DNA of 64,000 nucleotides from Desulforapulum autotrophicum HRM2 (lineage in GTDB: Bacteria > Desulfobacterota > Desulfobacteria > Desulfobacterales > Desulfobacteraceae): the NCBI RefSeq assembly GCF_000020365.1, contig NC_012108.1:1736001-1800000 (forward strand), written 5' to 3'. The notes below the pieces were generated by a model that saw only the letters and a list, made by a program, of their open reading frames with translations, searched no databases and was not told the DNA's origin. Numbering within the stretch: position 1 is the first letter of the stretch; every line of letters begins with the position of its first letter. The position numbers were made by a program, and so were the translations under genes. Of the stretch, positions 55,022 to 63,238 are shown one piece after another.

Positions 55022-56142
55022 TGAAAATTTTACAGCGGATAATCACCCTGATTCTCAAAGAATTCAGCATGGTGTTACGGGACCCCAAAAGCCGGGTTGT
55101 GGTGATCGTACCACCCATTATTCAGTTTTTTGTTTTTGGTTTTGCAGCAACCTATGATCTTACCGATGTGCGGTATGCGGTGTTGGATCAGTCCCGTACC
55201 GTTCAGTCCCGTGAGCTTCTGGCCCGGTTTGAGGGGTCGGATAATTTCAGGTTGGTGACAACCCTTAGCTCTGATAGCCAGATACCGGAAATGATCGATA
55301 CCGGGAAGGCACGGCTTGTGATTAATATCCCTGCTGATTTCAGTCTAAAACTGGCCCATGGCGACCAGGCAGGGGTTCAGGTAATCGCGGACGGACGCAA
55401 CTCCAATGTGGCCGCCATTGCCCTTGGCTATGTCACCTCAATCGTTCAACAACAGGGACGTCAAATTTTAACAAGAAGGGGACAACTGGCAGTCGAACCC
55501 TCCCTTGAATTGATCAACAGGGCCTGGTTTAACGAGAACCTGGTCAGTCGCTGGTATATTGTTTCTGCCCTTGGGGGAGTCATTTCAATGGTTGTTGTCA
55601 TGATACTCTCGTCCCTTTCCGTTGCCAGGGAAAGGGAGTTTGGAACTTTTGATCAGCTCCTGGTGGCACCTTTCAGGCCCTTTGAAATTCTTATCGGCAA
55701 AGCGATACCGCCCATCGTGTTTGGTTTGTTCGACGCACTTCTGCTTTCGGGAGCAGCTGTTTTCGTCTTTAAAATCCCCTTCCACGGGTCTGTTTCGGCC
55801 CTTGTTGTCATTCTTACCGTTTTTGTGGTCGCCGTGGTCGGGGTGGGGCTTTTTGTTTCGTCAATTTCAACGACAATGCAGCAGGCACTGCTTGGTTCCT
55901 TTATATTTATGATGCCTGCCGTGATTCTGGGTGGCTTTACCACCCCCATCGAAAATATGCCGGACTGGCTTCAGACTGCAACCTATTTAAACCCACTGCG
56001 CTACGTTGTTTATGGCCTGAGGGAGATTTATCTTGCCGGTGGAGATCTTGTTTCCGTCTGGCCCCTGATCTGGCCCATGGCTTGTATTGCAGCCGTCACC
56101 CTGCCCCTTGCTGGCTGGATGTTCAGACGTCGGACCACATAA
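55021..56142 (+). CDS. ABC-2 type efflux permease 2
   Basis: A 373-residue second permease (YbhR/YhhJ-like) with FSMVLRDPKSRVVVIVPPII, a large periplasmic loop and VVVMILSSLSVAREREFGTFDQLLVAPF, then several C-terminal helices. It starts at TAATG over the stop of the first permease, showing coupled translation. It ends the efflux operon MarR-NodT-MFP-ATPase-permease-permease, which probably exports a hydrophobic drug or metabolite. Confidence 0.92.
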   Translation: MKILQRIITLILKEFSMVLRDPKSRVVVIVPPIIQFFVFGFAATYDLTDVRYAVLDQSRTVQSRELLARFEGSDNFRLVTTLSSDSQIPEMIDTGKARLVINIPADFSLKLAHGDQAGVQVIADGRNSNVAAIALGYVTSIVQQQGRQILTRRGQLAVEPSLELINRAWFNENLVSRWYIVSALGGVISMVVVMILSSLSVAREREFGTFDQLLVAPFRPFEILIGKAIPPIVFGLFDALLLSGAAVFVFKIPFHGSVSALVVILTVFVVAVVGVGLFVSSISTTMQQALLGSFIFMMPAVILGGFTTPIENMPDWLQTATYLNPLRYVVYGLREIYLAGGDLVSVWPLIWPMACIAAVTLPLAGWMFRRRTT

Positions 56143-56218
56143 GGTCGGTTGTTTTCATGGTGTTTTCTTTGAAGATGATGACCTAAATTTTTTTTTACCA
56201 CAATTTTCTTTTTTTGGG

Positions 56219-56268
56219 TTGACACCCACTTCGTCTTTATGTTTAATACATTATTAATGTCGACATTA
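56219..56268 (+). promoter_or_regulatory. Promoter and palindromic operator of the second PLP lyase
   Basis: TTGACA (56219-56224), a 17-base spacer and TTTAAT (56242-56247) make a sigma-70-type promoter. A perfect 14-bp palindrome TAATGTCGACATTA lies at 56255-56268, at or just after the transcription start, suited to a repressor. The GntR protein encoded at 58115 is the likely binder. The remaining 270 bases to the start codon form a long leader without a gene. Confidence 0.65.
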
Positions 56269-56538
56269 TGTTTGTTTACAACAATCATAATTGACGAACA
56301 AATAAAAACAGATCCCGATCGGTTTTTCGGAATATGAATTTGACGGAAAAGAACAATGTCTAAACCAGCTATGGAAAAAAATATTTCAGGAACCTTTTCC
56401 AGCCCCCAGCACATTCCAAATTGCACGGATTTCCTGGGAGTATCTCTGGAAATAAAACCCATCATTTAATTATGATGGCAAAGGACCTGACTGTTTTTAT
56501 CCATTTTTATTTAACATTCAAACATAAGGCAAAGGATT

Positions 56539-57558
56539 ATGAATCTAGCACAATTTCCAAGAAGGCGCTACACAGAAGGTCAGACACCCCTCGAATATCT
56601 ACCCAACTTTACTAAGGCCCTTGGCGGACCTGAAGTTTATGTCAAGCGGGATGATCTTCTGGGACTTACAGCAGGTGGAAACAAGACACGTAAACTTGAG
56701 TTCCTTGTTGCAGACGCACTTAACCAGGGATGCGACACCCTTATCACCTGCGGTGCAATTCAGTCAAACCACTGCCGGCTGACACTTGCAGCTGCCGTAA
56801 AAGAGGGAATGAAATGCAGGCTTGTCCTTGAGGAGAGAGTCCCCGGTACCTATGACAAACATGCAAGCGGAAACAACTTTCTTTATCACCTGCTCGGTGT
56901 GGAAGATTATAAGGTTGTTCCTGCCAAGACCGATATGATGGCAGCCATGAAAGAGGTGGCCGAAGATGTTGCCAAGGCTGGCCGCAAGGCATATATCATC
57001 CCCGGTGGCGGTTCCAATCCCATCGGAGCGACCGGTTATGTATCCTGTGCCCAGGAAATTCAGAGTCAGTTGTTTGAAAAAGGTCTCAACATCGACAAAG
57101 TTGTTGTTTCAAGCGGCAGCACCGGTACCCATGCAGGCCTTATAACCGGATTTGCCGGGTGCAACATGAACATCCCCATCTATGGCATTAATGTAAGCCG
57201 TGACACAGAAATCCAGGAAAAGATGGTATTTGATCTGGTTGAAAAAACCGCAGATCATGTTGGAATAAAGGGTGACATTGATTCAAACCTTGTAAAATGC
57301 TTTGACGCATACTGGCGTCCCCATTACTCCCTGCCCAACAGACGAATGGTTGAGGCTGTCAGCATGCTCGCCCAGACCGAAGGCATCCTCACCGATCCCA
57401 TCTATACAGGCAAGGCCCTTGCCGGTCTCATCGATCTGAGCAGAAAGGGGACCTTCAAGAAAGGAGAAAAAGTTATGTTTGTCCACACGGGTGGATCTCC
57501 TGCACTCTATGCCTATATCCCAGTAATCCTTGGAGACGAAAAGGTTGAGGACGAATAA
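56539..57558 (+). CDS. PLP-dependent lyase, probable L-cysteate sulfo-lyase / D-cysteine desulfhydrase
   Basis: A 339-residue fold-type II PLP enzyme. It has the PLP lysine in GGNKTRKLEFL, then IQSNHCRLTLAAA and the phosphate loop SSGSTGTHAGL. The N-terminus LAQFPRRRYTEGQTPLEYLP is typical of cysteate sulfo-lyase and D-cysteine desulfhydrase proteins. It would release pyruvate, ammonia and sulfite or sulfide. It is a paralogue of 21191-22201 but differs at SGST versus SGGT and in the tail. Clear promoter and operator upstream and a terminator downstream make it monocistronic, with its regulator gene beyond. Confidence 0.87.
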   Translation: MNLAQFPRRRYTEGQTPLEYLPNFTKALGGPEVYVKRDDLLGLTAGGNKTRKLEFLVADALNQGCDTLITCGAIQSNHCRLTLAAAVKEGMKCRLVLEERVPGTYDKHASGNNFLYHLLGVEDYKVVPAKTDMMAAMKEVAEDVAKAGRKAYIIPGGGSNPIGATGYVSCAQEIQSQLFEKGLNIDKVVVSSGSTGTHAGLITGFAGCNMNIPIYGINVSRDTEIQEKMVFDLVEKTADHVGIKGDIDSNLVKCFDAYWRPHYSLPNRRMVEAVSMLAQTEGILTDPIYTGKALAGLIDLSRKGTFKKGEKVMFVHTGGSPALYAYIPVILGDEKVEDE

Positions 57559-57663
57559 TTAATTCAACTTTCGGAGTTGGCTGTTTTATATGGGGTCAGG
57601 CTTTCCTTAAAAAAAGCCCGACCCTTTCCAGCAAGACTGAAGTCCGAAAGTTGAGTAATTAAT
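57558..57663 (+). terminator. Nested inverted repeats ending the second PLP lyase gene
   Basis: An outer inverted repeat (57558-57575 with 57643-57663, 18 bp with a 3-base bulge, core CAACTTTCGGA) encloses a terminator hairpin GGGTC-A-GGCTTT / AAAGCC-C-GACCC (57593-57624) followed by TTT. The outer arms start right at the stop codon. The double layer is unusual for a simple terminator. Confidence 0.75.
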
Positions 57664-57692
57664 AAGCCGTCACTGGATATTTTTTGCCAAAG

Positions 57693-57759
57693 GACAGCAC
57701 TGTGGCTCGAACCAATGGAACGAAACTACAGTTTACAGGTTCGAAGCCATGGTGCTGTC
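57693..57759. repeat. Long imperfect hairpin, unknown
   Basis: GACAGCAC-TG-TGGCT-CGAACC (57693-57713) pairs with GGTTCGAAGCCATGGTGCTGTC (57738-57759): 19 pairs, one two-base mismatch and one bulge, with a 24-base loop. It lies alone in the gap 57628-58114. It could be a small RNA, a decayed element end or a structured leader. The rest of the gap shows only a weak minus-strand coding-like run (about 57790-57905) that is not recognised. Confidence 0.5.
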
Positions 57760-58114
57760 AATCGATATAAACTTCCCCCCTCAGTCTCTATTGTCACAGG
57801 CACAATGGGTTCCCATTTTTGCTCCAGGGCATAGGCAAATAAGAATCTGCACCTCCAATCCCTTGACGCCTCTTTCTGCCAAGGTTTGCCCATAATTAAT
57901 CTTGACTCTATATCACACGCTCAATATATTCTGCCATTATCTAAAATCTTCTTGCCCCTTCACACGACTTGAACATGGAAGGATATCAGCCCAGAAAATT
58001 TTATCCACATTGAATTTTCGGGAAGGTGTGTGATGGATTGCAGAACGCACAATACAGAGCAGATTTTCCCAATTTGATAATTGACAAAAAAAAGTGATCG
58101 ATAAAGGACAATAA

Positions 58115-58783
58115 ATGTCAAAAATAAAAAAGCAAACTTACAGTGACCAAGTCGTTCATTATATAAAAGAAGGAATCCTCAAAGGAGAATTCCAGCCGGG
58201 AAGCAAAGTCAAGGAGGTGGAGCTGGCCCATAAACTATCCATCAGCCGGGCCCCCATACGTGAAGCTCTCCAGATTCTTGCTAAGGAAGGACTCATCGTT
58301 TCCAAACCCCAGAAGGGTAAATATGTTACCACTCTGACGGCCAAACAGATCAAGGACAGCTATTTCACCGGTGGTATTCTGGAAGGAGCCGCTGTGGCTG
58401 CGGCCATGGACCGCTATACAGAAGAGGACATTACAGGGCTTGAAAGGCTTGTCCAGGAAATGAAAGCCATTGCAGAGACGAAGGCTCCCATTGAAAATTT
58501 TGCAAAACTTGACAACGAATTCCACGGGATACTCTTTTCCAGGATAAACAACGATCTTGTATATGAACTCTGCCACAGATCCTGCCAGGGGATTTCAAAA
58601 TTTCTTCTTTTCAACCACTGGATCAAACTGTACACGGCCCATGAGATCTACCAGCGCCACCTGAGAATTGTAAATGCCCTTAAAAAAAACGACCCCATAT
58701 ATCTGGAAAATACCATCAGAGAACATTATCTTGATTCAGGAGATCGCATGTCCCACTATGGGGTGGATGTGTACGAGGAATGA
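58115..58783 (+). CDS. GntR-family (FCD) transcriptional regulator, second copy
   Basis: A 222-residue regulator: winged helix with LAHKLSISRAPIREALQILAKEGL (residues 30-55), then a helical FCD domain with DNEFHGILFS and HYLDSGD-type metal residues. It is in the same subfamily as the regulator at 15746. Each sits beside a PLP lyase of the same family, which suggests both sense a related amino acid or sulfonate. TAAAGGACAATAA precedes the ATG. The palindrome at 56255 is a likely target. Confidence 0.88.
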   Translation: MSKIKKQTYSDQVVHYIKEGILKGEFQPGSKVKEVELAHKLSISRAPIREALQILAKEGLIVSKPQKGKYVTTLTAKQIKDSYFTGGILEGAAVAAAMDRYTEEDITGLERLVQEMKAIAETKAPIENFAKLDNEFHGILFSRINNDLVYELCHRSCQGISKFLLFNHWIKLYTAHEIYQRHLRIVNALKKNDPIYLENTIREHYLDSGDRMSHYGVDVYEE

Positions 58784-58850
58784 TATAGCCCCTGGTGGCA
58801 TTGATGTTCCAGGCTTACCCCATTGGAAAAACAGGGTAATCCTGGGACCG

Positions 58851-60371
58851 TTATAGCTCTGCAACGCTGCTGGATTCAATGCCGGGCTGGACGTCTAAAA
58901 CAGCCCGGATTTCCTGGTCGATGCCTGTCACAAGTTCTGGGATGTCATCGTGGATGCGACCGGCCTCTGCCTGTTCCAGGAGCCTGAAAAAAAGATCGAC
59001 CAGATAGCGGTTGGCCCGGTGGAATACCTCTGTTTCAGGTTTTGCAAAATAGACGGGAGATTCGGGATCCCCCATGCCCATGATGATGGTGTGGCAGGCT
59101 GCCACAACCAGTTTTGACATCCATTGAACCCCATCATCGATAAAGGTCACCTCTCCTTCGAATCCAAAGAGCCCGTTCTTGACCAGGCGGCCTTCTTGTT
59201 CAAACTGGGTATAAGCTGCGGTTCCCTTGAGTACGATCTGGCAGTGGCACAGCAGGTTGGCCGTTCTTTCCAGGCGGTCCAGGAGGTTGTTTGCCATCAA
59301 AAAATCGATGTTGTTCCTTAGGTCCGGAAGGGTGGCGTCCTGGACAAACATGAGAAATCCCACCTCGGGCTCAATGCCGTGGCGTCGACACAGCGATATG
59401 GCCTGGGCTCCCTGGGAGGGGCCGGTGCTCTTGTTGATTTTTCCCAGGATCGTTTCTGAACCGCTTTCAATGCCCATGAGAAGGGAGGTGAAGCCCGATG
59501 CCACAAGGTGATCGAGGATTTCGTCGTCAAGGTCCGATGGCCGGGTCTCCATGCCAAAGTGGATCTTCATGGGCTTGATCAGTCCCATGAGTTTGAGTAT
59601 GCGCTCTTTTCCCTTTTTACCGGGACCGATGAAATTGGGATCCACAAAGTAGAACTCTTTTGCGCCCTTTTCCACCAGAGTTTGCATCTCTTGGGCGATC
59701 TCCTGGGGGGTGCGTCCCCGCCACAGGGGGCCCTGGTTGTAGAATGAGGGCACTGGACAGAAGCTGCAATGGTTATAGCAGCCCCGGCTGGCAAGGATGG
59801 AAACAGTACCTTCAAGGGAGGGCCTCAGGGGGGCAGGAAAGATATCTGGATTCTTTTCAGGGGGTCTGGATTGGAATGCACCGGGCATCAGGACGTTATC
59901 TCTTTGAGCCAGGCCTGGAATCCGGCCGAAGTCCTTGCCTTGTTCAAGGGTTGCGGCAAGTTCAACCAGGGTATGTTCAAACTCTCCCACGGCAATGGAA
60001 TCCACTGCTGTTTGTGTGGTAAGGATTTCCTGGAAAACCAGGGTGGGAAAGAAGCCGAACAGGTTGATGTGGCCGGTAAATCCCCTGGATCTGAGGTGGG
60101 TGAAAAGAGTGAACAGGTGTGGGGTGTGCTCCCAGAAATAGACGGCGTTGACGCACAAAAGATCGGGATTAATGTCCAAGATCTCCTGTTCTGTTTGTTC
60201 AAAATCCCAGCGGTTACCCGCAGCATCCATGAAGCAGGAGGCAAATCCCCGGGACTCAAGCATCGCTGCGGCATAGCCTCCCATGAGACAGGACCAGAGG
60301 GGGGTGTTGGCGATGTCGTTGAACCGCTTTTTCGAGACCATTCTTGGGTGTTCGAGAATCAGGGTTTTCAT
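58851..60371 (-). CDS. B12-binding-type radical SAM protein 1
   Basis: A 506-residue protein with an N-terminal cobalamin-binding-like Rossmann part (about residues 1-160) and a radical SAM domain with CYNHCSFC (CX3CX2C near 190). GMETRPSDLDDE and LLMGIESGSETILGKINKST are typical of BchE/P-methylase-type enzymes. ATG 60371 follows GGAGGTACA and overlaps the upstream gene's stop as ATGA; the longer frame starting at 60422 lies inside that gene. It probably methylates or cyclises an unactivated carbon. The substrate is unknown. Confidence 0.85.
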   Translation of the reverse strand: MKTLILEHPRMVSKKRFNDIANTPLWSCLMGGYAAAMLESRGFASCFMDAAGNRWDFEQTEQEILDINPDLLCVNAVYFWEHTPHLFTLFTHLRSRGFTGHINLFGFFPTLVFQEILTTQTAVDSIAVGEFEHTLVELAATLEQGKDFGRIPGLAQRDNVLMPGAFQSRPPEKNPDIFPAPLRPSLEGTVSILASRGCYNHCSFCPVPSFYNQGPLWRGRTPQEIAQEMQTLVEKGAKEFYFVDPNFIGPGKKGKERILKLMGLIKPMKIHFGMETRPSDLDDEILDHLVASGFTSLLMGIESGSETILGKINKSTGPSQGAQAISLCRRHGIEPEVGFLMFVQDATLPDLRNNIDFLMANNLLDRLERTANLLCHCQIVLKGTAAYTQFEQEGRLVKNGLFGFEGEVTFIDDGVQWMSKLVVAACHTIIMGMGDPESPVYFAKPETEVFHRANRYLVDLFFRLLEQAEAGRIHDDIPELVTGIDQEIRAVLDVQPGIESSSVAEL

Positions 60372-61699
60372 TGTACCTCCATGGGTAGTTTCAGTCTGGA
60401 AAAGACCCCGGCTCTGTGGCATCGGGCCTCGAGTTCGTGGAGAAGGTGACCATGGGGTTCCGGGTTGTGGTACACGGGATAGAGAAGATCCGTGTCCGGG
60501 GACAGGGAACCTGATTTGATCAGCCGTTTTGTCATGGGTGCTCCGGGATAGAGTCTTACATGGTTGAAGATAACTGCCCCAAGATTACCGGCCCTGGCAT
60601 GGATTTCAAGGATCCGGTCCAGGGTTTCCCGGGTCTGGATTCTTTCCTGGTCTCCTTCGCCTGGCAGGTTGAGTAGAAAATGGCACATGGTGAGGATGCC
60701 GTTTTCTGCCGTGAGCCTTGCGGCATCAAACAGATCCTGCCGGGTCATCTGTTTGTTCAGCAGTTTCAGGCCCTGGTCTGTGAGACTGTCTCCTGAGAAG
60801 TAGACGGCCACACAACCGGCCCTCTGGGCAAGTTCAAGGTTTTCCCGGGTAAGAGAGTTTTCCCTGAAAAATCCGGTCCAGGTGAGGTCAAGATTCCGCC
60901 TGACAAGTTCCTGGCACAGGGCTTCAAAGTGGTGTTGGGGACGGTTTACCACGGAGTCTGTGAAATGGAAAAGTTTAATGCCGAATTGCTGGTTCAACGA
61001 TGCCATTTCGTCCACAATTCTGGAGGGGCTGCGCAGCCGCATGGTGCATCCCCCGAGAAAGGGATAGAGGCAGTAGCCGCACCAGAGGTCGCATCCGCGT
61101 TTGCCCTCAATGCCCATTGCTGCAATATAGGCGTTGCCCTGGGTGTAGGAGAGCGGAGAAAATGCGTTGACATCTATTTCCGGCAATGTGTCCATGGCGA
61201 TCATGGGACCCATGGGGTTTTCCACGATGCCGGCCGTGTTTCGCCACAGAATTCCAGGAATATTTCCCGGATCAAGATCAGGCTCAAACAGGCGTGGAAA
61301 GATCTGCTCTCCTTCTCCTTTGAGGCCCATATCAAGCTCGGGAACCTCTTCCATGAGTCGTCTTGCAAACAGGGAAAATGCCGGTCCCCCGGCCAGTATC
61401 CTTGCCCGGGGGGCCAGGGCCCTTGCAAGGGCCGCCCCTGTCTTGAGGGAAGAAAGATAGGATGCCTGGTGGCCGGCCAGGGGGTCAAGGTTCCGAAACG
61501 ACAGGGCAATTGCGTCGGGTTGAAATTTTGCTATTGTTTTTTTGAGGTCGGGCCAGGGATCCATGGCGATGTTCATGTCCAGCACCTCTTTGTCGTGGTG
61601 GGGGGGCAGGGTGCTAGACAGCCTGGACAGGCCCAGTGGATATACTTTTTCCCCGGCACCCAGGTGGGAGGTGGGAAGTTGTACCAGCAATATTTTCAT
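60368..61699 (-). CDS. B12-binding-type radical SAM protein 2
   Basis: A 443-residue protein starting with MKILLVQLPTSHLGAGEKVY and a cobalamin-binding-like domain (GPAFSLFARRLMEEVPELDM, GEGEQIFPRLFE). The radical SAM cluster motif is CDLWCGYC near 200. The C-terminal barrel has FYFSGDSLTDQGLKLLNK-type residues. It starts six bases after the methyltransferase gene and overlaps the next by four bases, so the operon is tightly coupled. It differs clearly from protein 1, which makes sequential steps on one molecule plausible. Confidence 0.83.
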   Translation of the reverse strand: MKILLVQLPTSHLGAGEKVYPLGLSRLSSTLPPHHDKEVLDMNIAMDPWPDLKKTIAKFQPDAIALSFRNLDPLAGHQASYLSSLKTGAALARALAPRARILAGGPAFSLFARRLMEEVPELDMGLKGEGEQIFPRLFEPDLDPGNIPGILWRNTAGIVENPMGPMIAMDTLPEIDVNAFSPLSYTQGNAYIAAMGIEGKRGCDLWCGYCLYPFLGGCTMRLRSPSRIVDEMASLNQQFGIKLFHFTDSVVNRPQHHFEALCQELVRRNLDLTWTGFFRENSLTRENLELAQRAGCVAVYFSGDSLTDQGLKLLNKQMTRQDLFDAARLTAENGILTMCHFLLNLPGEGDQERIQTRETLDRILEIHARAGNLGAVIFNHVRLYPGAPMTKRLIKSGSLSPDTDLLYPVYHNPEPHGHLLHELEARCHRAGVFSRLKLPMEVQ

Positions 61700-61705
61700 T
61701 TGTAA

Positions 61706-63232
61706 TTACTCCAGGACCAGCAGTCCAATATATTTGACATAGTTGTTTTTCTCCTGCACAGGGGTGAGACTGAATCCTGCGTTTTGGGCAGTGGTGTAGA
61801 CATCAATGCCCGAGGCTTCCATGGCCGGCCGTGCCTGGTCCGGGTGTCGGCAGATGCCGGTGTCCGGGCAGGAAGGGCAGACAGGGCAGGGGCCGGCCCC
61901 GAATACAAAGGCCTTGTGAAATCCTGCCAGAAAGGCGGTCTTTTCAAGTTTGAGCAGCCGCTTGTGAAAATCCCTGCCCGGGGGCGCCCCCTGGACCAGG
62001 ATGGCCTGTGTGTAGGCGTCGAGCATGGCCCGGGTTCTGTCGTGGTCCACGGTCTGGGGCGGGCACTGGAGGTTGTTGCCGAATTCGGCACAGCCAAACC
62101 GGCATTTCATCCTTACCCAGGGGGCTGTGACTACCTGGTCGGGTGAAAGGGGCACGGCCCTGTCAAAACCAAGGGCGAGGGCCGTATCGCAGATGTTTTT
62201 TTGAAAACTTTTCAGGTTGCCGCTGCCCCCTGCCACCATGACGGCGGTGTCCGTGGTAAGATCAATGGTCTCCACAGGGGTGATGTCCATTTGTTCAAGC
62301 CAGGCCCTGATGGTGGCGGCGGAATGGCAGGCGCCGTTAAAGGTGTTGAGCATCATGGAGAGATCATAGAGGGCGCCTTTCTGGGGTGATCTGCCCGACC
62401 GGTCTGGAAAATAGTCGTGGATGATTACCATACCGCCAGGTTTGAGCAGTGAGACGGCCCGCTGGAGAAGCTGTTTTGCCTCATCCGGGCCATAGGCATG
62501 GAGAAAATTACTCAACACGACCAGACCGAATTTCTGGTGGAATTCATGGCTTCTGAAGTCCCCGGACAGGGGGGTGATCCTGTCCCAGGCCTGGGGTTCA
62601 GGATAAATCTTTCGGGCCGCTTCAATCACCTCTTCAAGGTCGAAAACCACGGCCCTGGTTCCCGGGATTCGTGCCAGAATCGACCGGGCAAGGCTGCCAG
62701 ATCCGCCGCCCACATCCAGGATCGGGCCCATGGCATCCTGTCTTGCCGCAAGATCGGCAATTTCCGGCGCTTTTTGTTTTACCAGGGTGTCCATGGCTTC
62801 TACATACCGTTGGTTGCGTTGTTTGTAGTCGAGGTCCTCGCCCTTGTGTCGCCCCTGGCAGGAGACCTTGTCCGAGAGTTTTTCCCAGTTGGAGGCCATG
62901 TACTTCCGGTAGAGGAAAAAAGCCCCCATGTAGCCTTCCCTGTCTGGTACGAGAAAGCGGGAGGCGACCTGGGCGTTGTACCAGTGGTCCCTGTCATGGC
63001 CAACAAGGGCCATTCTTTCCATGGCCCTGAGCAGTCGGAACAACTCTGCTTCACGGCAATCCATGGCAGAGGCAAGGTCGTCAAGGGTGGAGATGCCCTG
63101 GTCCAGGAACTTGAAAATTTCAAGCTCCAGGGCGGTAAACAGCACCTGGGAATACCAGTAGGCCGTGGACAGATCTTCCAGGTACTGAAAATCGTGGTGG
63201 GCCGGATCAGCGTTTGTAAAATCCTTTTTCAT
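61706..63232 (-). CDS. SAM-dependent O-methyltransferase fused to DUF2284
   Basis: A 508-residue fusion. Residues 15-330 form a methyltransferase of the plant O-methyltransferase/BchU type: a winged-helix dimerisation part (LEIFKFLDQGISTLDDLASA), the SAM loop LDVGGGSGSLARSIL, and YGPDEAKQLLQRAVSLLKPGG. Residues 345-508 are DUF2284, with Cys groups CRFGC, CPPQT, GPCPVCPSCPDTG and C-R-H-P that could bind a metal cluster. The two parts are usually separate proteins. The operon includes two radical SAM enzymes and a transporter. The product is unknown; BchU resemblance raises the possibility of tetrapyrrole chemistry. Confidence 0.8.
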   Translation of the reverse strand: MKKDFTNADPAHHDFQYLEDLSTAYWYSQVLFTALELEIFKFLDQGISTLDDLASAMDCREAELFRLLRAMERMALVGHDRDHWYNAQVASRFLVPDREGYMGAFFLYRKYMASNWEKLSDKVSCQGRHKGEDLDYKQRNQRYVEAMDTLVKQKAPEIADLAARQDAMGPILDVGGGSGSLARSILARIPGTRAVVFDLEEVIEAARKIYPEPQAWDRITPLSGDFRSHEFHQKFGLVVLSNFLHAYGPDEAKQLLQRAVSLLKPGGMVIIHDYFPDRSGRSPQKGALYDLSMMLNTFNGACHSAATIRAWLEQMDITPVETIDLTTDTAVMVAGGSGNLKSFQKNICDTALALGFDRAVPLSPDQVVTAPWVRMKCRFGCAEFGNNLQCPPQTVDHDRTRAMLDAYTQAILVQGAPPGRDFHKRLLKLEKTAFLAGFHKAFVFGAGPCPVCPSCPDTGICRHPDQARPAMEASGIDVYTTAQNAGFSLTPVQEKNNYVKYIGLLVLE

Positions 63233-63238
63233 GGATGG

